A DNA stretch of 64,000 nucleotides from UBA1206 sp045600105 (GTDB lineage: Bacteria; Bacillota; Clostridia; Oscillospirales; CAG-382): NCBI GenBank assembly GCA_045600105.1, contig JAZRXG010000028.1:30716-94715 (forward strand), in the 5' to 3' direction. The position numbers and the translations under genes are program-made. Of this stretch, positions 55,501 to 63,905 are shown piece by piece. The notes under the pieces were generated by a model. The model was not told the DNA's origin and made no database searches. It saw only the letters and a program-made list of their open reading frames with translations. Numbering within the stretch: the stretch's first letter is position 1; each line of letters begins with the position of its first letter.

Positions 55501-56347
55501 CTACTTCGCGGGCGAAGACGGACAAAAAGAATGGGACGAGCTTGTCGGCGACAGCCGCGCGATCCACGACGCAAACGCCAAAAAATCGGCGGGCGTCAAC
55601 GCGAAAGAAAACAATGAAGTCAAGGATGCCGAAAAAACGTCGGGCGGAGTTACGTTCATCGAGCTCAGCGAAGACGAATTCAACGCAGAAAAGCAGGGCT
55701 CCGGCACCAAGAGCAGCGTGACGTTTGAAGAAGACTTCGACATTCCCGAGATCCCGGACGACCCGAGCGAATTTGCCGCGGCAAAAGCGGCAAAAGAACC
55801 GCAGCCCGTTTACGTTCCGGCTCCTCAGGGCGAGACCGAGAAGATGCTCGGCGAGCTGCTCGGAAAATTCAGCTACGACACCATGCTTCACGAGATCAAG
55901 CGCTCCGTTCGTGAAGAGATCGACAAGATAGACCTCAAAGCCCCCGTCAGGGAAATCGAAAGAGCCGTACCCGCGGCAGCAGGACCGGTACTCGGAGGCA
56001 GCGCGAGCGAAGAAGAGGAAGAGGATATCTTCCGCGATTTCAACCTCAACTTCGATGCGGATGAAGACGAAGAGATCGAAGAAAGCGAAAACGGCGAAGG
56101 CGAGCTTCCGCCTCTCTTCACGCCTTCCGACGACGAATACGAAACCGAGGACGAAGAAAACGAAGCCGACGGCGGCGAAACCGAAGAAAGCGACGACGAA
56201 GGCGGATTCGATATTCTCAAGATGCTTTCCATGGAAGCTGAGAATATGAAGAACATTTCACCGATCGATCTTATGGTCGAATACGATGAAGAAATACTTG
56301 AGATCAGCCTTGAGGAACTGATGCGTTACAACTCAGTCCACGGCTGA
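52550..56347 (+). CDS. PrgI-VirB4-like T4SS ATPase with long acidic tail
   Basis: A 1265-residue protein. The N-terminal ~90 residues have two helices (LTDIIIGLVSAILLVFVL and the next), as in PrgI-like proteins, followed by a charged coiled linker. The VirB4 core follows, with Walker A VGKSGSGKSYATKSLL (~608-623) and Walker B VVVVIDEAHVF (~846), then the TQNIKDF and SLSPND segments typical of the family. The last ~250 residues are acidic with runs of Glu/Asp, an extension not usual for VirB4. It powers substrate transfer or pilus assembly at the membrane. The start is GTG at 52550, 8 bases after AGGCGG; a GTG at 52541 is too close to that site. Confidence 0.9.
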   Translation: MRLIPGKTKVQIELFKGVTLTDIIIGLVSAILLVFVLTSTIPGKVYIIFGLILLTAGLLVRLDSEPNYIFLMHIFRHFAFKRKFARASKDSDFVKRPDAADGEKDAAEELPPEETAAERKARLKAEREERKADDKILKSKTATKEEKDAIWLKRANQSAARKQSKNSSKKIKSNPMKEIIPFTGIKDDLIEYGGEYYGAAIEIAPVEFRFFSLTRRTNSIDGAVGRVLRSISINHCANIVKLERPVLYDEYIENESRKVEEIRTSYESGVLSEEEFKARVEVLCDRINDLEDICYNNKVVQPYYYIVLYDSDKNQLANVVNSALDTLRNGEMKVKRLNSKELAVFLKYSNGLDFDERDVEYVDPEKYAEWAMPDSVAIKYRSVITNGILAHNFRITAYPSEVDDAWLASVMSIPATKVVVKCKPMDREKAVRGIDRSLQELRSMFMSTGIDSRRIELQEHIDTLSSLLAMLKGDNESLLEVNVYVTAYDVPGTAANLGKNVEELGTSLPVITNMKRTVRRIYSESGLRLNGMDFDQVNAYIGSQISAWDPLYKKGRGMPTNSVAGCYPWVFAHISDKNGIKLGSSEGVPVFIDFFRRDSERVNSNMVIVGKSGSGKSYATKSLLVNLAADDAKIFILDPENEYTELAANLHGKFINVGNAQHGRLNPFHIITALDDDESDGSTVSGSYSTHLQFLEEFFHQILPDCDKDAMEYLNSIIDRMYTNMGITNETDLSKLGPEDYPTFDDLYDAILSEFQSTDNEYIRTMLRTLMNYVAKFSSGGRNANIWNGPSTVTTDENFTVFNFQSLLANRNGTIANAQMLLVLKYIDNEIIKNRDYNTRHNLSRKVVVVIDEAHVFIDTKFPVALDFMFQLAKRISKYNGMQIVITQNIKDFVGSEEIARKSTAIINACQYSFIFSLSPNDMGDLCKLYEKAGGINESEQEQIISAPRGQAFTVMSPQSRSTFKVEVPEDVVAMFKDPNFETRYFAGEDGQKEWDELVGDSRAIHDANAKKSAGVNAKENNEVKDAEKTSGGVTFIELSEDEFNAEKQGSGTKSSVTFEEDFDIPEIPDDPSEFAAAKAAKEPQPVYVPAPQGETEKMLGELLGKFSYDTMLHEIKRSVREEIDKIDLKAPVREIERAVPAAAGPVLGGSASEEEEEDIFRDFNLNFDADEDEEIEESENGEGELPPLFTPSDDEYETEDEENEADGGETEESDDEGGFDILKMLSMEAENMKNISPIDLMVEYDEEILEISLEELMRYNSVHG

Positions 56348-56366
56348 AAGACAGGAGGATTTCACA

Positions 56367-56666
56367 ATGACGATAAAATTGGTAAACCAGGGCGAAAAGG
56401 CACTTCTTCTGCTTGACGGAAGACTCGACTCCACGTCTGCCCCGGACACCGAAGCGATCTTTCTGCAGACTGCCGAAAAATACGGCAGCATCACGCTTGA
56501 CATAAAGGATCTGGAGTACATATCCTCGGCAGGGCTCAGAGCCCTCAAAAAGCTCCACATGGCAATGAAAAAGAAAAACGGTGAACTTGCGATCAAAAAC
56601 GCGAACAGCCTCGTTATGGAAGTATTTGAAATGACGGGCTTCGTGGCACTTTTCAAGTTCGAATAA
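56367..56666 (+). CDS. STAS-domain protein (anti-sigma factor antagonist-like)
   Basis: A 99-residue single STAS domain. The phosphorylation-site region is DIKDLEYISSAGLRALKKL, with the serine of SSAGL in the place used by SpoIIAA/RsbV-type proteins, and the N-terminal GRLDSTSAP is also typical. Such proteins are switched by a kinase/anti-sigma factor and a phosphatase. Neither partner is seen in the window, so the link to the sigma factor 12 kb upstream is only suggestive. The ribosome site AGGAGG is perfect. It is in the T4SS-like array between VirB4 and the next membrane protein. Confidence 0.9.
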   Translation: MTIKLVNQGEKALLLLDGRLDSTSAPDTEAIFLQTAEKYGSITLDIKDLEYISSAGLRALKKLHMAMKKKNGELAIKNANSLVMEVFEMTGFVALFKFE

Positions 56667-56804
56667 AAGAAAACCATCCATTTCCGCGGCATGACCGCGT
56701 GACCGATGAAAAAGCATCGAGGCGCGGCTTGCCCGTGTTCACGGCGTCCGTATCTGCGGTCGGTCCCGCAGTAATATTCCGGCACTCATAAAGGAGGAAG
56801 TAAA

Positions 56805-57956
56805 GTGAAAAAAACATTGCTGATATTGGGCGGTATAATAATCGTCCTTGCCATCGTTATCATTCTTCTGTTCGCTCTCGGCGGAAACGAAGAAATACCG
56901 GCGGACGACCCCGATTCACTTTATAAATATTACTACGAAAACGACGGAGAAGACGTTATCGTAACGGTCAAGGGCAGCTTCCCGGACGGTTACAAATGGA
57001 TCGCCGACGAGCAGCCCGACGCCGCGGCAGCGGTGAAATGCGAGTCCTCCGAAAGCGACGAGGCGTCGTTCAGAGTGTCTCCCAACGGCAAAGGCAGATA
57101 TACGCTTTTCCTCGCGCTTGAGAGCGAAGGAGTGATTCCCGACAGGATTTACGAGATAATCGTTTCGTTCGAAGTCGATATCAACAAGCTCACCGTTATT
57201 TCGAGCACGCACAAGGAGCTCAAGGGGCTTACCTCCGTTGAAAAAGACGGATACAAGTACGCTTTCTCCAACGGCGCCGAAAACGGTCTGTATATCCGAG
57301 TTGAAAAAAAACCGTCTGAGCTTGCCGTATACATAAACGGCAAGGTCGTGTCCGTTTCGACCGTCGATGAGGAGGACAACGCGGAAAGCACCGTGTTTGT
57401 CGTGACCCCCGTTAGCGTCGGCAGCGCTTCGATCAACGTCTGCGACGTCGAAGGCAAAAAAGCGATAAAATTCGACCTTGAAGTTTCGACCGTCGGCGTT
57501 GTCAGCGTCAAATCGCACGATGTCATAGATTACGACATAAAGACCGATCCGAAGGAAGAAAACAAAAAAGAAGCCGAAGAGCTTGCGGGAACCATCACTC
57601 TTCCCGAAGGGTACGAGATGGTAAGCAGCAGAAAAGCGAGCTTCAGCGTGGGATATACCGATTCCTACGAATACGCTGACATCACCATTTCGACCGGGGG
57701 AAAGCAGATGGCTTGCATGGTCGTTCCGGATGCCGATGTCGAAGCGGTCAGCACCTACTTTATGTCGGAGGGCGCCGAGACCGGAGAAATCAAGGTCGGT
57801 GAATACGACGGCATCCGCGTCAAAGAAAAATATTACGTTACGGTCATCTGGGAAGAGGACGGCAGGACCATCGCCGTCTCCGAAGTGACCGCGACAGCCG
57901 AAAACATCCTTGCCGATGCCGAGGCGATTTCAGGCTCGTTCGGAAGCACGAACTGA
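56805..57956 (+). CDS. Membrane-anchored extracellular protein of unknown function
   Basis: A 383-residue protein starting with GTG after GGAGGAAG. Residues 4-25 are a strongly hydrophobic helix with no clear cleavage site, so it is probably an N-terminal signal anchor. The remaining ~355 residues are beta-rich and acidic, with two or three sandwich-like domains and a C-terminal alpha/beta domain (~270-380) that includes a GEYDGIRVKEKYYV strand pair. No family is recognised. The 138 bases before it hold several GC-rich small hairpins but no clear promoter or riboswitch. The gene belongs to the T4SS-like array and may contribute to the extracellular part. Confidence 0.7.
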   Translation: MKKTLLILGGIIIVLAIVIILLFALGGNEEIPADDPDSLYKYYYENDGEDVIVTVKGSFPDGYKWIADEQPDAAAAVKCESSESDEASFRVSPNGKGRYTLFLALESEGVIPDRIYEIIVSFEVDINKLTVISSTHKELKGLTSVEKDGYKYAFSNGAENGLYIRVEKKPSELAVYINGKVVSVSTVDEEDNAESTVFVVTPVSVGSASINVCDVEGKKAIKFDLEVSTVGVVSVKSHDVIDYDIKTDPKEENKKEAEELAGTITLPEGYEMVSSRKASFSVGYTDSYEYADITISTGGKQMACMVVPDADVEAVSTYFMSEGAETGEIKVGEYDGIRVKEKYYVTVIWEEDGRTIAVSEVTATAENILADAEAISGSFGSTN

Positions 57957-58016
57957 GTCCGGCAGAAAATCCACAAAAAAGCCCCGAACGGGCTATTGAT
58001 ACCGGGAGATTGAATT

Positions 58017-61000
58017 ATGACGTACACGAAATTCAAAAAAGGAATATTGAAGCACGGACTGCTCTTGCGCGTTACCGCGCTGCTTGTCTGCGCCCTGATG
58101 GTGCTGCCTCTTCTTCCGCTGCCCTCGATCCAACCGTCCGTAAGCGCCGACTCCCATTATTATACGAACGGAAAAGGCGTGTATTACTATATGCTCGAGA
58201 TCTCGTCGGGTATCAACGGCGGCGATATCGCCGATTACGTCGCGATAAAGTACACCGATACGTCGGGGCAGAAACGTACGTCTATTGTAAAGACCGACTA
58301 CAAGAGCTATAAAAAAGCCTGCGACAGAGCCGGCTATAATGAGGATTACGGGCTTTTGTGTACCGGCTATTCCGCTGGTGACTATTGCAACAGATGCAAG
58401 AACTTTTACAGCGAGTTCAAAGCTTCTCCCATGCCGATTATAGACAGGCAGTACGTGCTGAACGGCGGCAGAGCGCTCAAGGAAAATTCCACCGCTCAGT
58501 TCTTCTTTGAGACCTGCTTCCAGATCGACAGCATTCAGAGCTTTGATATTTATCTCAAATACATAGACGACGCCAAAGAAAAAGGCATAAAGAACGAATG
58601 GACGCTCAAGAATATCGCTGTCTACGAGCTTGACACCATTGGGGAAACGCGTATGATGGGCGGTTTTTCGTACGACAACTACATTCCGTACAGCGGAAAA
58701 ATAATCGCCGACCTCGTTCCCATAGGTACACAGGGCTTCGATCTCAGCGTCGATGACGCTTCCGACGCCTATGTTTCTCTGAACAGCGATAGCACGGAAT
58801 TCAAATGCAGGATCAATCAGGATTTCGAAGACGATACGAAGCGCAGTGTTGTTTCGGATGACCTCTATATTTCCGTCGGATTTGCCGATATTCTTGACGC
58901 CGGTATAAACGCGTACGCCAACAGAGCAAGAGAGCGAATTTATGAGGATGGCTCTTCGGAATCGGACCCATACCTCGAAGACCTTGTCGCACCGTATGAT
59001 TTGGTGTTCGAGAACCTGCTTTATATCAACGTGACCTACGAAGACATATACGGCTCGGTATTTTCGGCGAGGATACCTTATATACTCGCGTCGCTCAAAT
59101 ATTTCTATACGCAAGCAAGACAATGGCCGAAAATATATGAATACGCGCAGCAGGGCGATATGCTCCTGTTGAAAGGATATTTCCCGAATTTCGCAAAGCT
59201 CACCGGCTTTACGGTGACCTACGGCTACCTCAACGATGACAGTGTTCTGAGCATGAAATATTCATATTGGACCGACGAGGAGGGTGTGACCCACAATTCT
59301 GACGGTCTGCATTCTACTCGGGAGTCAGAACAGATATGGGCTACTTCCGGCACTACCATTTCGCTCGAGAACGTGACCATTTTCAAGGATGCCGACACGA
59401 CCAACTTCGGAGCGTATATACAAGACAGCGGAATACGTTTCAAAACCGGAAACGGCGCGATCTACCGCTTTGAATCGTCGTCTCACAACGGCAAGAAGAT
59501 CGAAGCCTGCACTTCGACCAACCTCCAGAACAAGGTCTCGCTGTTTAGCGAAATGAAGAGACTTGACGACACCGAGGATTATTCCGGAAATGTCATCCTT
59601 CCCGAGCCCGAGCGTGATTCCATTATCGTCGAGATCGAAACGGATACGATAGGCAGTGAGCGGGCATTTATCTATGATGAAACAAAGATCAATCTGACGT
59701 TCAGATATGAGACCAATGACGGCATCATAGTTGAAAACAGCGTGGATCTGAGAGAAGCGGCAAGAGAATTCTACAGTCCGTGGTATAATTGGGGAACTTT
59801 GGGTGATTTGGACAGACGTGCGTATGTGTATCACGATGTGGGATTTTATCTCCTGCTTCAGGAAGGCAGCAAGATAGCCTTCAGACTGCACGCGCCCGAT
59901 TTCAAGCAGTTTATCGATATGCGCATCGATTGTACCGATCTTGCACCGGAAAAATCGTGGCAGATAAGCCGTATAAGCTTCTACCGTTCGGAGTTCAACA
60001 CACCGAGATTCTTTGTCAAGAGCCGCAGAGAAGCTTTTGCTGTGTGGTATTATGATGATGGCGAAAAAGTAAATTATCTTAACGATTTAAGAATCAATAG
60101 CTACGTCTATATCGTAAGAGATTATCCGACCGATGAGCCGATCGCACGCATCAACAAAAAGATGCTCTTCAACAACGAAATCACCACGATGAACCTTGTG
60201 TTCACCGATGGAGACGTTGAGGTCGAGGAAGAAAAAGATGACCCGTGGGAGCAGATCAGCAAGTCGCTGACCTACAAGCAGGCACTCCAGGATCTCGGAT
60301 TTATCAAGCCGAGGAATCAGTATGAAATCACGGTCGAGGTCGCGTCCAACGCCAACGCGAACGAGATCGACGGAGACAGCGGCTCCAACAATAAATTCTA
60401 TTTCCAGCTCATTTTCGAAAACGGCAAGAGCGCTTACGTTCAGGCGAACCAGCAGCTCACGTCCGACGGCTTCAGAGCGGGCAGAAAAGAGACGTTCCGC
60501 ATCAAGACAAACCGCGATTACGGAAACCTGAAAGCCATCAATATCATCCCGGATGATATGAACGAGGACGCGGATATCTATGATAAACTGAACATCAAAA
60601 AGATAAGCGTCATCAAGCTGGATGACGGCGGCTTCAACCGAAACTGGATCTTTGAAAACGTCGGCTGGATAAACATCGACTTCCACGACAGCGGCGAAAG
60701 CAGCACCACCAAGGGACAAAAGCTGAGGAGCGAAGCCGAAATGGCGCAGGTCAAGAACCGCACGGGCGAAAGCTACGCGGTCAAGTTCTTGCTTGCCATA
60801 AATACTTTGGCGTACCCCTCAGATCAGGGGCAGTTTGACGGCAGCGTGTTTGCGACCATCGAATACCTGGATTCCAAAGGTGTTACGCAGACAAAGAATA
60901 TCGACGTAGTTGCCGCCATCAACGAATACAACGGCGATATGTCGGCGTCTTCCGCGGCGGATGATGTCGAACATTCCGGTGAGACCATCGATTTCAAAAA

Positions 61001-62921
61001 ACATTTCCGCGCCAATCACACCGACAGACTGTATTTCGTACTTGATGACGTCGAGAAGATAGATAGGATCACTTTCAAGTTCCAGTCACACATCACGACC
61101 ACATGGAAGATACAGGACATTTACATTTACAAAGTCCTCGAAAGCGGACTTATCCTTCGGAACGCAAGAGACGAAATTCAGCGCGGAGATACGCTCGAAT
61201 ATCTGACAAAGAGTGAAAGCTCCACATCGTACAGCGTAAATATCAAGGACTACACTACGTCGACAAGCCCGTCTACCCAGACCGTAAAATTCATAGACCA
61301 CAAAATAACGATCGATATGACCAACGGCACGACCCATGTCGACAGAGAGCCCAAGAGCGAAAACGACAAGATCAATCTGTATATATATATGCTGCCTGTT
61401 GACGAAGCTAACGTTAACGTAATGCACACCGTTGAGGCAACAATTGAGTACAGCATAACAAATGAAGGCAATCCCTCCGACAAGGGCACTACCGCGACAG
61501 TCAAATTGAGCAATATGAACGTGTCAAAGAATCTGAACCTTGTGTACGCTACGGGGATAGACGTAGCGCAGTTCTCAAGCCCCGCAGTTCTTGAGCTTAG
61601 AGCTTCCGGAGAAATTTATGCCGATTACGCCATAATACAGCACGTGCGCGACGGCGTGACGATCGGTACGTATTATTTCGTTTTCAATACCAAGTACAGC
61701 CTTATTGCTATACGTCACATCCAAAAGCCTGCCGACAGAGAAAACAGTAAAAGCGAGACCCAGACTGTCGCCCTCAGAATGCCGCTCAATATGAACAGCG
61801 TTATCGTCGGCGACGACCGTGCGGATATCGCGGTGGCGATCAGATATCGCACCACTCTCGACAATAGCGACACGGTATACGAATCCACCTATATGTATCT
61901 CAGCGATGACGAAAGCATCAAATATATCAACGGCGGAGATATGTTCAAATTCGTATTCCACGAGGAATATGTTTCCGAAATAGTCGGAATTTCCGTCCTC
62001 GGCGTGAATATGCAGGACACCGCGCTGCCGAAAGGATATATCATCTCCACAGCCACCGACTTCAACGGAAGCACGAAGGTCAACGGACAGTATACGCTCG
62101 AAGGCATTACGCTTTCGAAGAATCTGCAGACGTACAGCAGCTACAAATCCGATATGCTTTCGCTGCGCGTGATCCTCTCCGGAGGCAGCTCGAGCATCAA
62201 CGTTCCCGATAAGATCGCCTGCGAGCTGACCGGCGTGGACGCTGTCGGCAAAAACGTCACCTATACCATTGACGATATCGTTCCGTATATCGCAAAGGGC
62301 GCGCTTGATACCGATTACTGCGATTTCGCGCTGATGCTCAACGAGTTCGGCGGCATCGACAAGCTCGAATCTGTCAGACTCATCCCTGCCGAGAAAGAAG
62401 ACGGCATGCCGATCGCGTGGTACGTCAACACGGCGGAGGTTGAATGGAACGTATCCAAGACGTATGATTCCTTCGGATCATCCGTGAAGAAGAACATTGT
62501 TTCCGGAGACTCGCTGTTTATCGACATCAAAGGCAATTCCGTGGTCATCAATTCCGTTCTGTACGACGCGTCGCAGATACGTGACGGAAGCGGAAGCGAT
62601 TACCTCACCTCCGAGCAGTCGTATCAGCCGAATGAAGGAGAACTGACCATCAATCTCAAATACAGAGATTACGTCACCTTCGAGCCGGCTCTTCCGTATC
62701 AGTCGTTCGATTACGATTTCGAATGGCTGTCCGGACCGAATATCTTCACGACCGCACTCAAGAACGGTGTCTTCACCATAAGATGCACCGAGCAGCTTTA
62801 TGAAGAAAACCGCGACAAGGAAGGCGAGCTTGACTGCCGTCTGATCATCACCTCAAAGTCCGACAGCAGCAAGAAGATAGAGATACGCATAACCACCAGC
62901 TACGCAAAAAAAGGAAACTGA
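58017..62921 (+). CDS. Giant secreted surface protein with PLAT-like repeats
   Basis: A 1634-residue protein with an N-terminal signal peptide (hydrophobic 18-40, cleavage near VSA). There is no C-terminal anchor, LPXTG or dockerin. At least four copies of a motif W-x-(L/I)-x-x-I-x-(V/I)-(Y/I) occur near residues 194, 646, 856 and 1028, each ending a beta-rich unit of 100-200 residues in which a hydrophobic-charged strand precedes a W-containing strand. This recalls PLAT/LH2 beta-sandwiches, which bind lipids or proteins; the assignment is tentative. The last ~120 residues are Ig-like. It is the largest product of the T4SS-like array and may be its main surface structure or exported cargo. 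Confidence 0.75.
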   Translation: MTYTKFKKGILKHGLLLRVTALLVCALMVLPLLPLPSIQPSVSADSHYYTNGKGVYYYMLEISSGINGGDIADYVAIKYTDTSGQKRTSIVKTDYKSYKKACDRAGYNEDYGLLCTGYSAGDYCNRCKNFYSEFKASPMPIIDRQYVLNGGRALKENSTAQFFFETCFQIDSIQSFDIYLKYIDDAKEKGIKNEWTLKNIAVYELDTIGETRMMGGFSYDNYIPYSGKIIADLVPIGTQGFDLSVDDASDAYVSLNSDSTEFKCRINQDFEDDTKRSVVSDDLYISVGFADILDAGINAYANRARERIYEDGSSESDPYLEDLVAPYDLVFENLLYINVTYEDIYGSVFSARIPYILASLKYFYTQARQWPKIYEYAQQGDMLLLKGYFPNFAKLTGFTVTYGYLNDDSVLSMKYSYWTDEEGVTHNSDGLHSTRESEQIWATSGTTISLENVTIFKDADTTNFGAYIQDSGIRFKTGNGAIYRFESSSHNGKKIEACTSTNLQNKVSLFSEMKRLDDTEDYSGNVILPEPERDSIIVEIETDTIGSERAFIYDETKINLTFRYETNDGIIVENSVDLREAAREFYSPWYNWGTLGDLDRRAYVYHDVGFYLLLQEGSKIAFRLHAPDFKQFIDMRIDCTDLAPEKSWQISRISFYRSEFNTPRFFVKSRREAFAVWYYDDGEKVNYLNDLRINSYVYIVRDYPTDEPIARINKKMLFNNEITTMNLVFTDGDVEVEEEKDDPWEQISKSLTYKQALQDLGFIKPRNQYEITVEVASNANANEIDGDSGSNNKFYFQLIFENGKSAYVQANQQLTSDGFRAGRKETFRIKTNRDYGNLKAINIIPDDMNEDADIYDKLNIKKISVIKLDDGGFNRNWIFENVGWINIDFHDSGESSTTKGQKLRSEAEMAQVKNRTGESYAVKFLLAINTLAYPSDQGQFDGSVFATIEYLDSKGVTQTKNIDVVAAINEYNGDMSASSAADDVEHSGETIDFKKHFRANHTDRLYFVLDDVEKIDRITFKFQSHITTTWKIQDIYIYKVLESGLILRNARDEIQRGDTLEYLTKSESSTSYSVNIKDYTTSTSPSTQTVKFIDHKITIDMTNGTTHVDREPKSENDKINLYIYMLPVDEANVNVMHTVEATIEYSITNEGNPSDKGTTATVKLSNMNVSKNLNLVYATGIDVAQFSSPAVLELRASGEIYADYAIIQHVRDGVTIGTYYFVFNTKYSLIAIRHIQKPADRENSKSETQTVALRMPLNMNSVIVGDDRADIAVAIRYRTTLDNSDTVYESTYMYLSDDESIKYINGGDMFKFVFHEEYVSEIVGISVLGVNMQDTALPKGYIISTATDFNGSTKVNGQYTLEGITLSKNLQTYSSYKSDMLSLRVILSGGSSSINVPDKIACELTGVDAVGKNVTYTIDDIVPYIAKGALDTDYCDFALMLNEFGGIDKLESVRLIPAEKEDGMPIAWYVNTAEVEWNVSKTYDSFGSSVKKNIVSGDSLFIDIKGNSVVINSVLYDASQIRDGSGSDYLTSEQSYQPNEGELTINLKYRDYVTFEPALPYQSFDYDFEWLSGPNIFTTALKNGVFTIRCTEQLYEENRDKEGELDCRLIITSKSDSSKKIEIRITTSYAKKGN

Positions 62922-62927
62922 TCTTGC

Positions 62928-62957
62928 ACAAGACCGACCGTTTTCGGTCGGTCTTGT
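62928..62957 (+). other. Perfect 13-bp intercistronic hairpin
   Basis: ACAAGACCGACCG pairs with its reverse complement around a TTTT loop just after the giant secreted protein gene. No T-run follows, so partial termination or mRNA stabilisation is more likely than a full stop. Confidence 0.6.
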
Positions 62958-63022
62958 CGGCATATACCGACATTTATTAAGGAGAAAGGCGATCCCGCTC
63001 CCGGGACCGCGGAGTGATTGCC

Positions 63023-63568
63023 ATGAGCGCACTTAAAAAAGAGATAAAACGCATACTGACCGGTATAATCGTCGACAACGGCGACTATATTTCGGCGGCG
63101 CCCAATGTCTTCGGCATGAATTTCAAGGGCACGTTTTCGGGCGCTTCGTCCGTCAATTTTGCCGGCGTATCACACAAGCGAAAAAGATACGCTCTTGCCG
63201 TTGACGAAGAAGAGGCGACCGCTATGTGCTGCGCCTCGCTCATCACTCTCGGACGTGAGGTCGTGCTTATGAACGCGCCTGACGCGTACGCGGTCATACG
63301 CATACCGGTCGTACGCAATCCGAGCATAATCATGATCGAGATAAGTGACGGCGAACTCGTACTTGACGTTTACACCGCAAGGACGCTGTTTTCTTTCTTC
63401 TACAAGCGTTCCGATATCCGCAAATTCATCAAAGGTATCCCCGAAGGCGTTATAAGCTCCGAAAAGAAAGATTCAAAGGAAAAAGCCGAAGAGCCGGAAG
63501 AGAACGAAGAAAACGAAGAGAACGAAGAAAACGGCGAAGACACGAAAACCGACGAAAAGGAAGACTGA
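63023..63568 (+). CDS. Small protein with acidic tail, last gene of the T4SS-like array
   Basis: A 181-residue soluble protein. Residues 1-140 form a compact alpha/beta domain (LTGIIVDNGDYISAAPNVFG, VVRNPSIIMIEISDGELVLDVYTA), and the last ~40 residues are Glu/Asn/Lys-rich (EENEENEENEENGED), probably disordered. The start at 63023 has GGAG 8 bases upstream; a GTG at 63014 overlaps that site. No family is recognised. It could be a chaperone or adaptor for the machine, as acidic-tailed small proteins next to secretion genes sometimes are; this is only a guess from position. Confidence 0.68.
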   Translation: MSALKKEIKRILTGIIVDNGDYISAAPNVFGMNFKGTFSGASSVNFAGVSHKRKRYALAVDEEEATAMCCASLITLGREVVLMNAPDAYAVIRIPVVRNPSIIMIEISDGELVLDVYTARTLFSFFYKRSDIRKFIKGIPEGVISSEKKDSKEKAEEPEENEENEENEENGEDTKTDEKED

Positions 63569-63905
63569 TCCCCGATACAACTGACGAACCGGTCGGCTGA
63601 TGCCGACCTCAGACCGAAGACAAACTCGTTTCTTACGCCATTGAAATGCAAATAGAATGAGCAAAAGAGTAAAAGTGTACATTTATCCAAGACGGATGAA
63701 AGTACACTTTTATAATAGGAATACTTGATTTTATCAGAAATTTCAATGGCTTCGACGAAAAACTCGACTGCCGTAGTTATCTACGCCGACGCTCGTTTTT
63801 CGTCGAAATCAACTTCGTTTGTCTCAGTCTGCTCAGATTGCAGACTTTGTCTGCAATCAGCGGTCGGCTGATGCCGACCTTTTCGTATACGTTAAGGTGA
63901 ATATA
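63569..63905. other. 337-base intergenic stretch rich in hairpins
   Basis: No gene is supported here. It holds a stem at 63671-63680/63702-63711 followed by TTATAAT, a long 13-bp inverted repeat at 63751-63763/63795-63807 with inner pairing, and a 10-bp stem at 63836-63845/63849-63858. A GGTCGGCTGATGCCGACCT hairpin occurs twice, at 63591-63609 and 63862-63880, the second followed by a short T-run. The region likely ends the preceding array; the long inverted repeat may be a small mobile or dispersed element. Confidence 0.6.

Noticed and set aside
56667..56804. Riboswitch before the membrane-anchored protein gene
   Set aside because: Several small GC-rich hairpins are present, but none follows a riboswitch consensus I know.
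36014..63568. Integrative conjugative element
   Set aside because: No relaxase, integrase, attachment repeats or replication genes are seen inside the window; kept open only for sequence beyond its edges.
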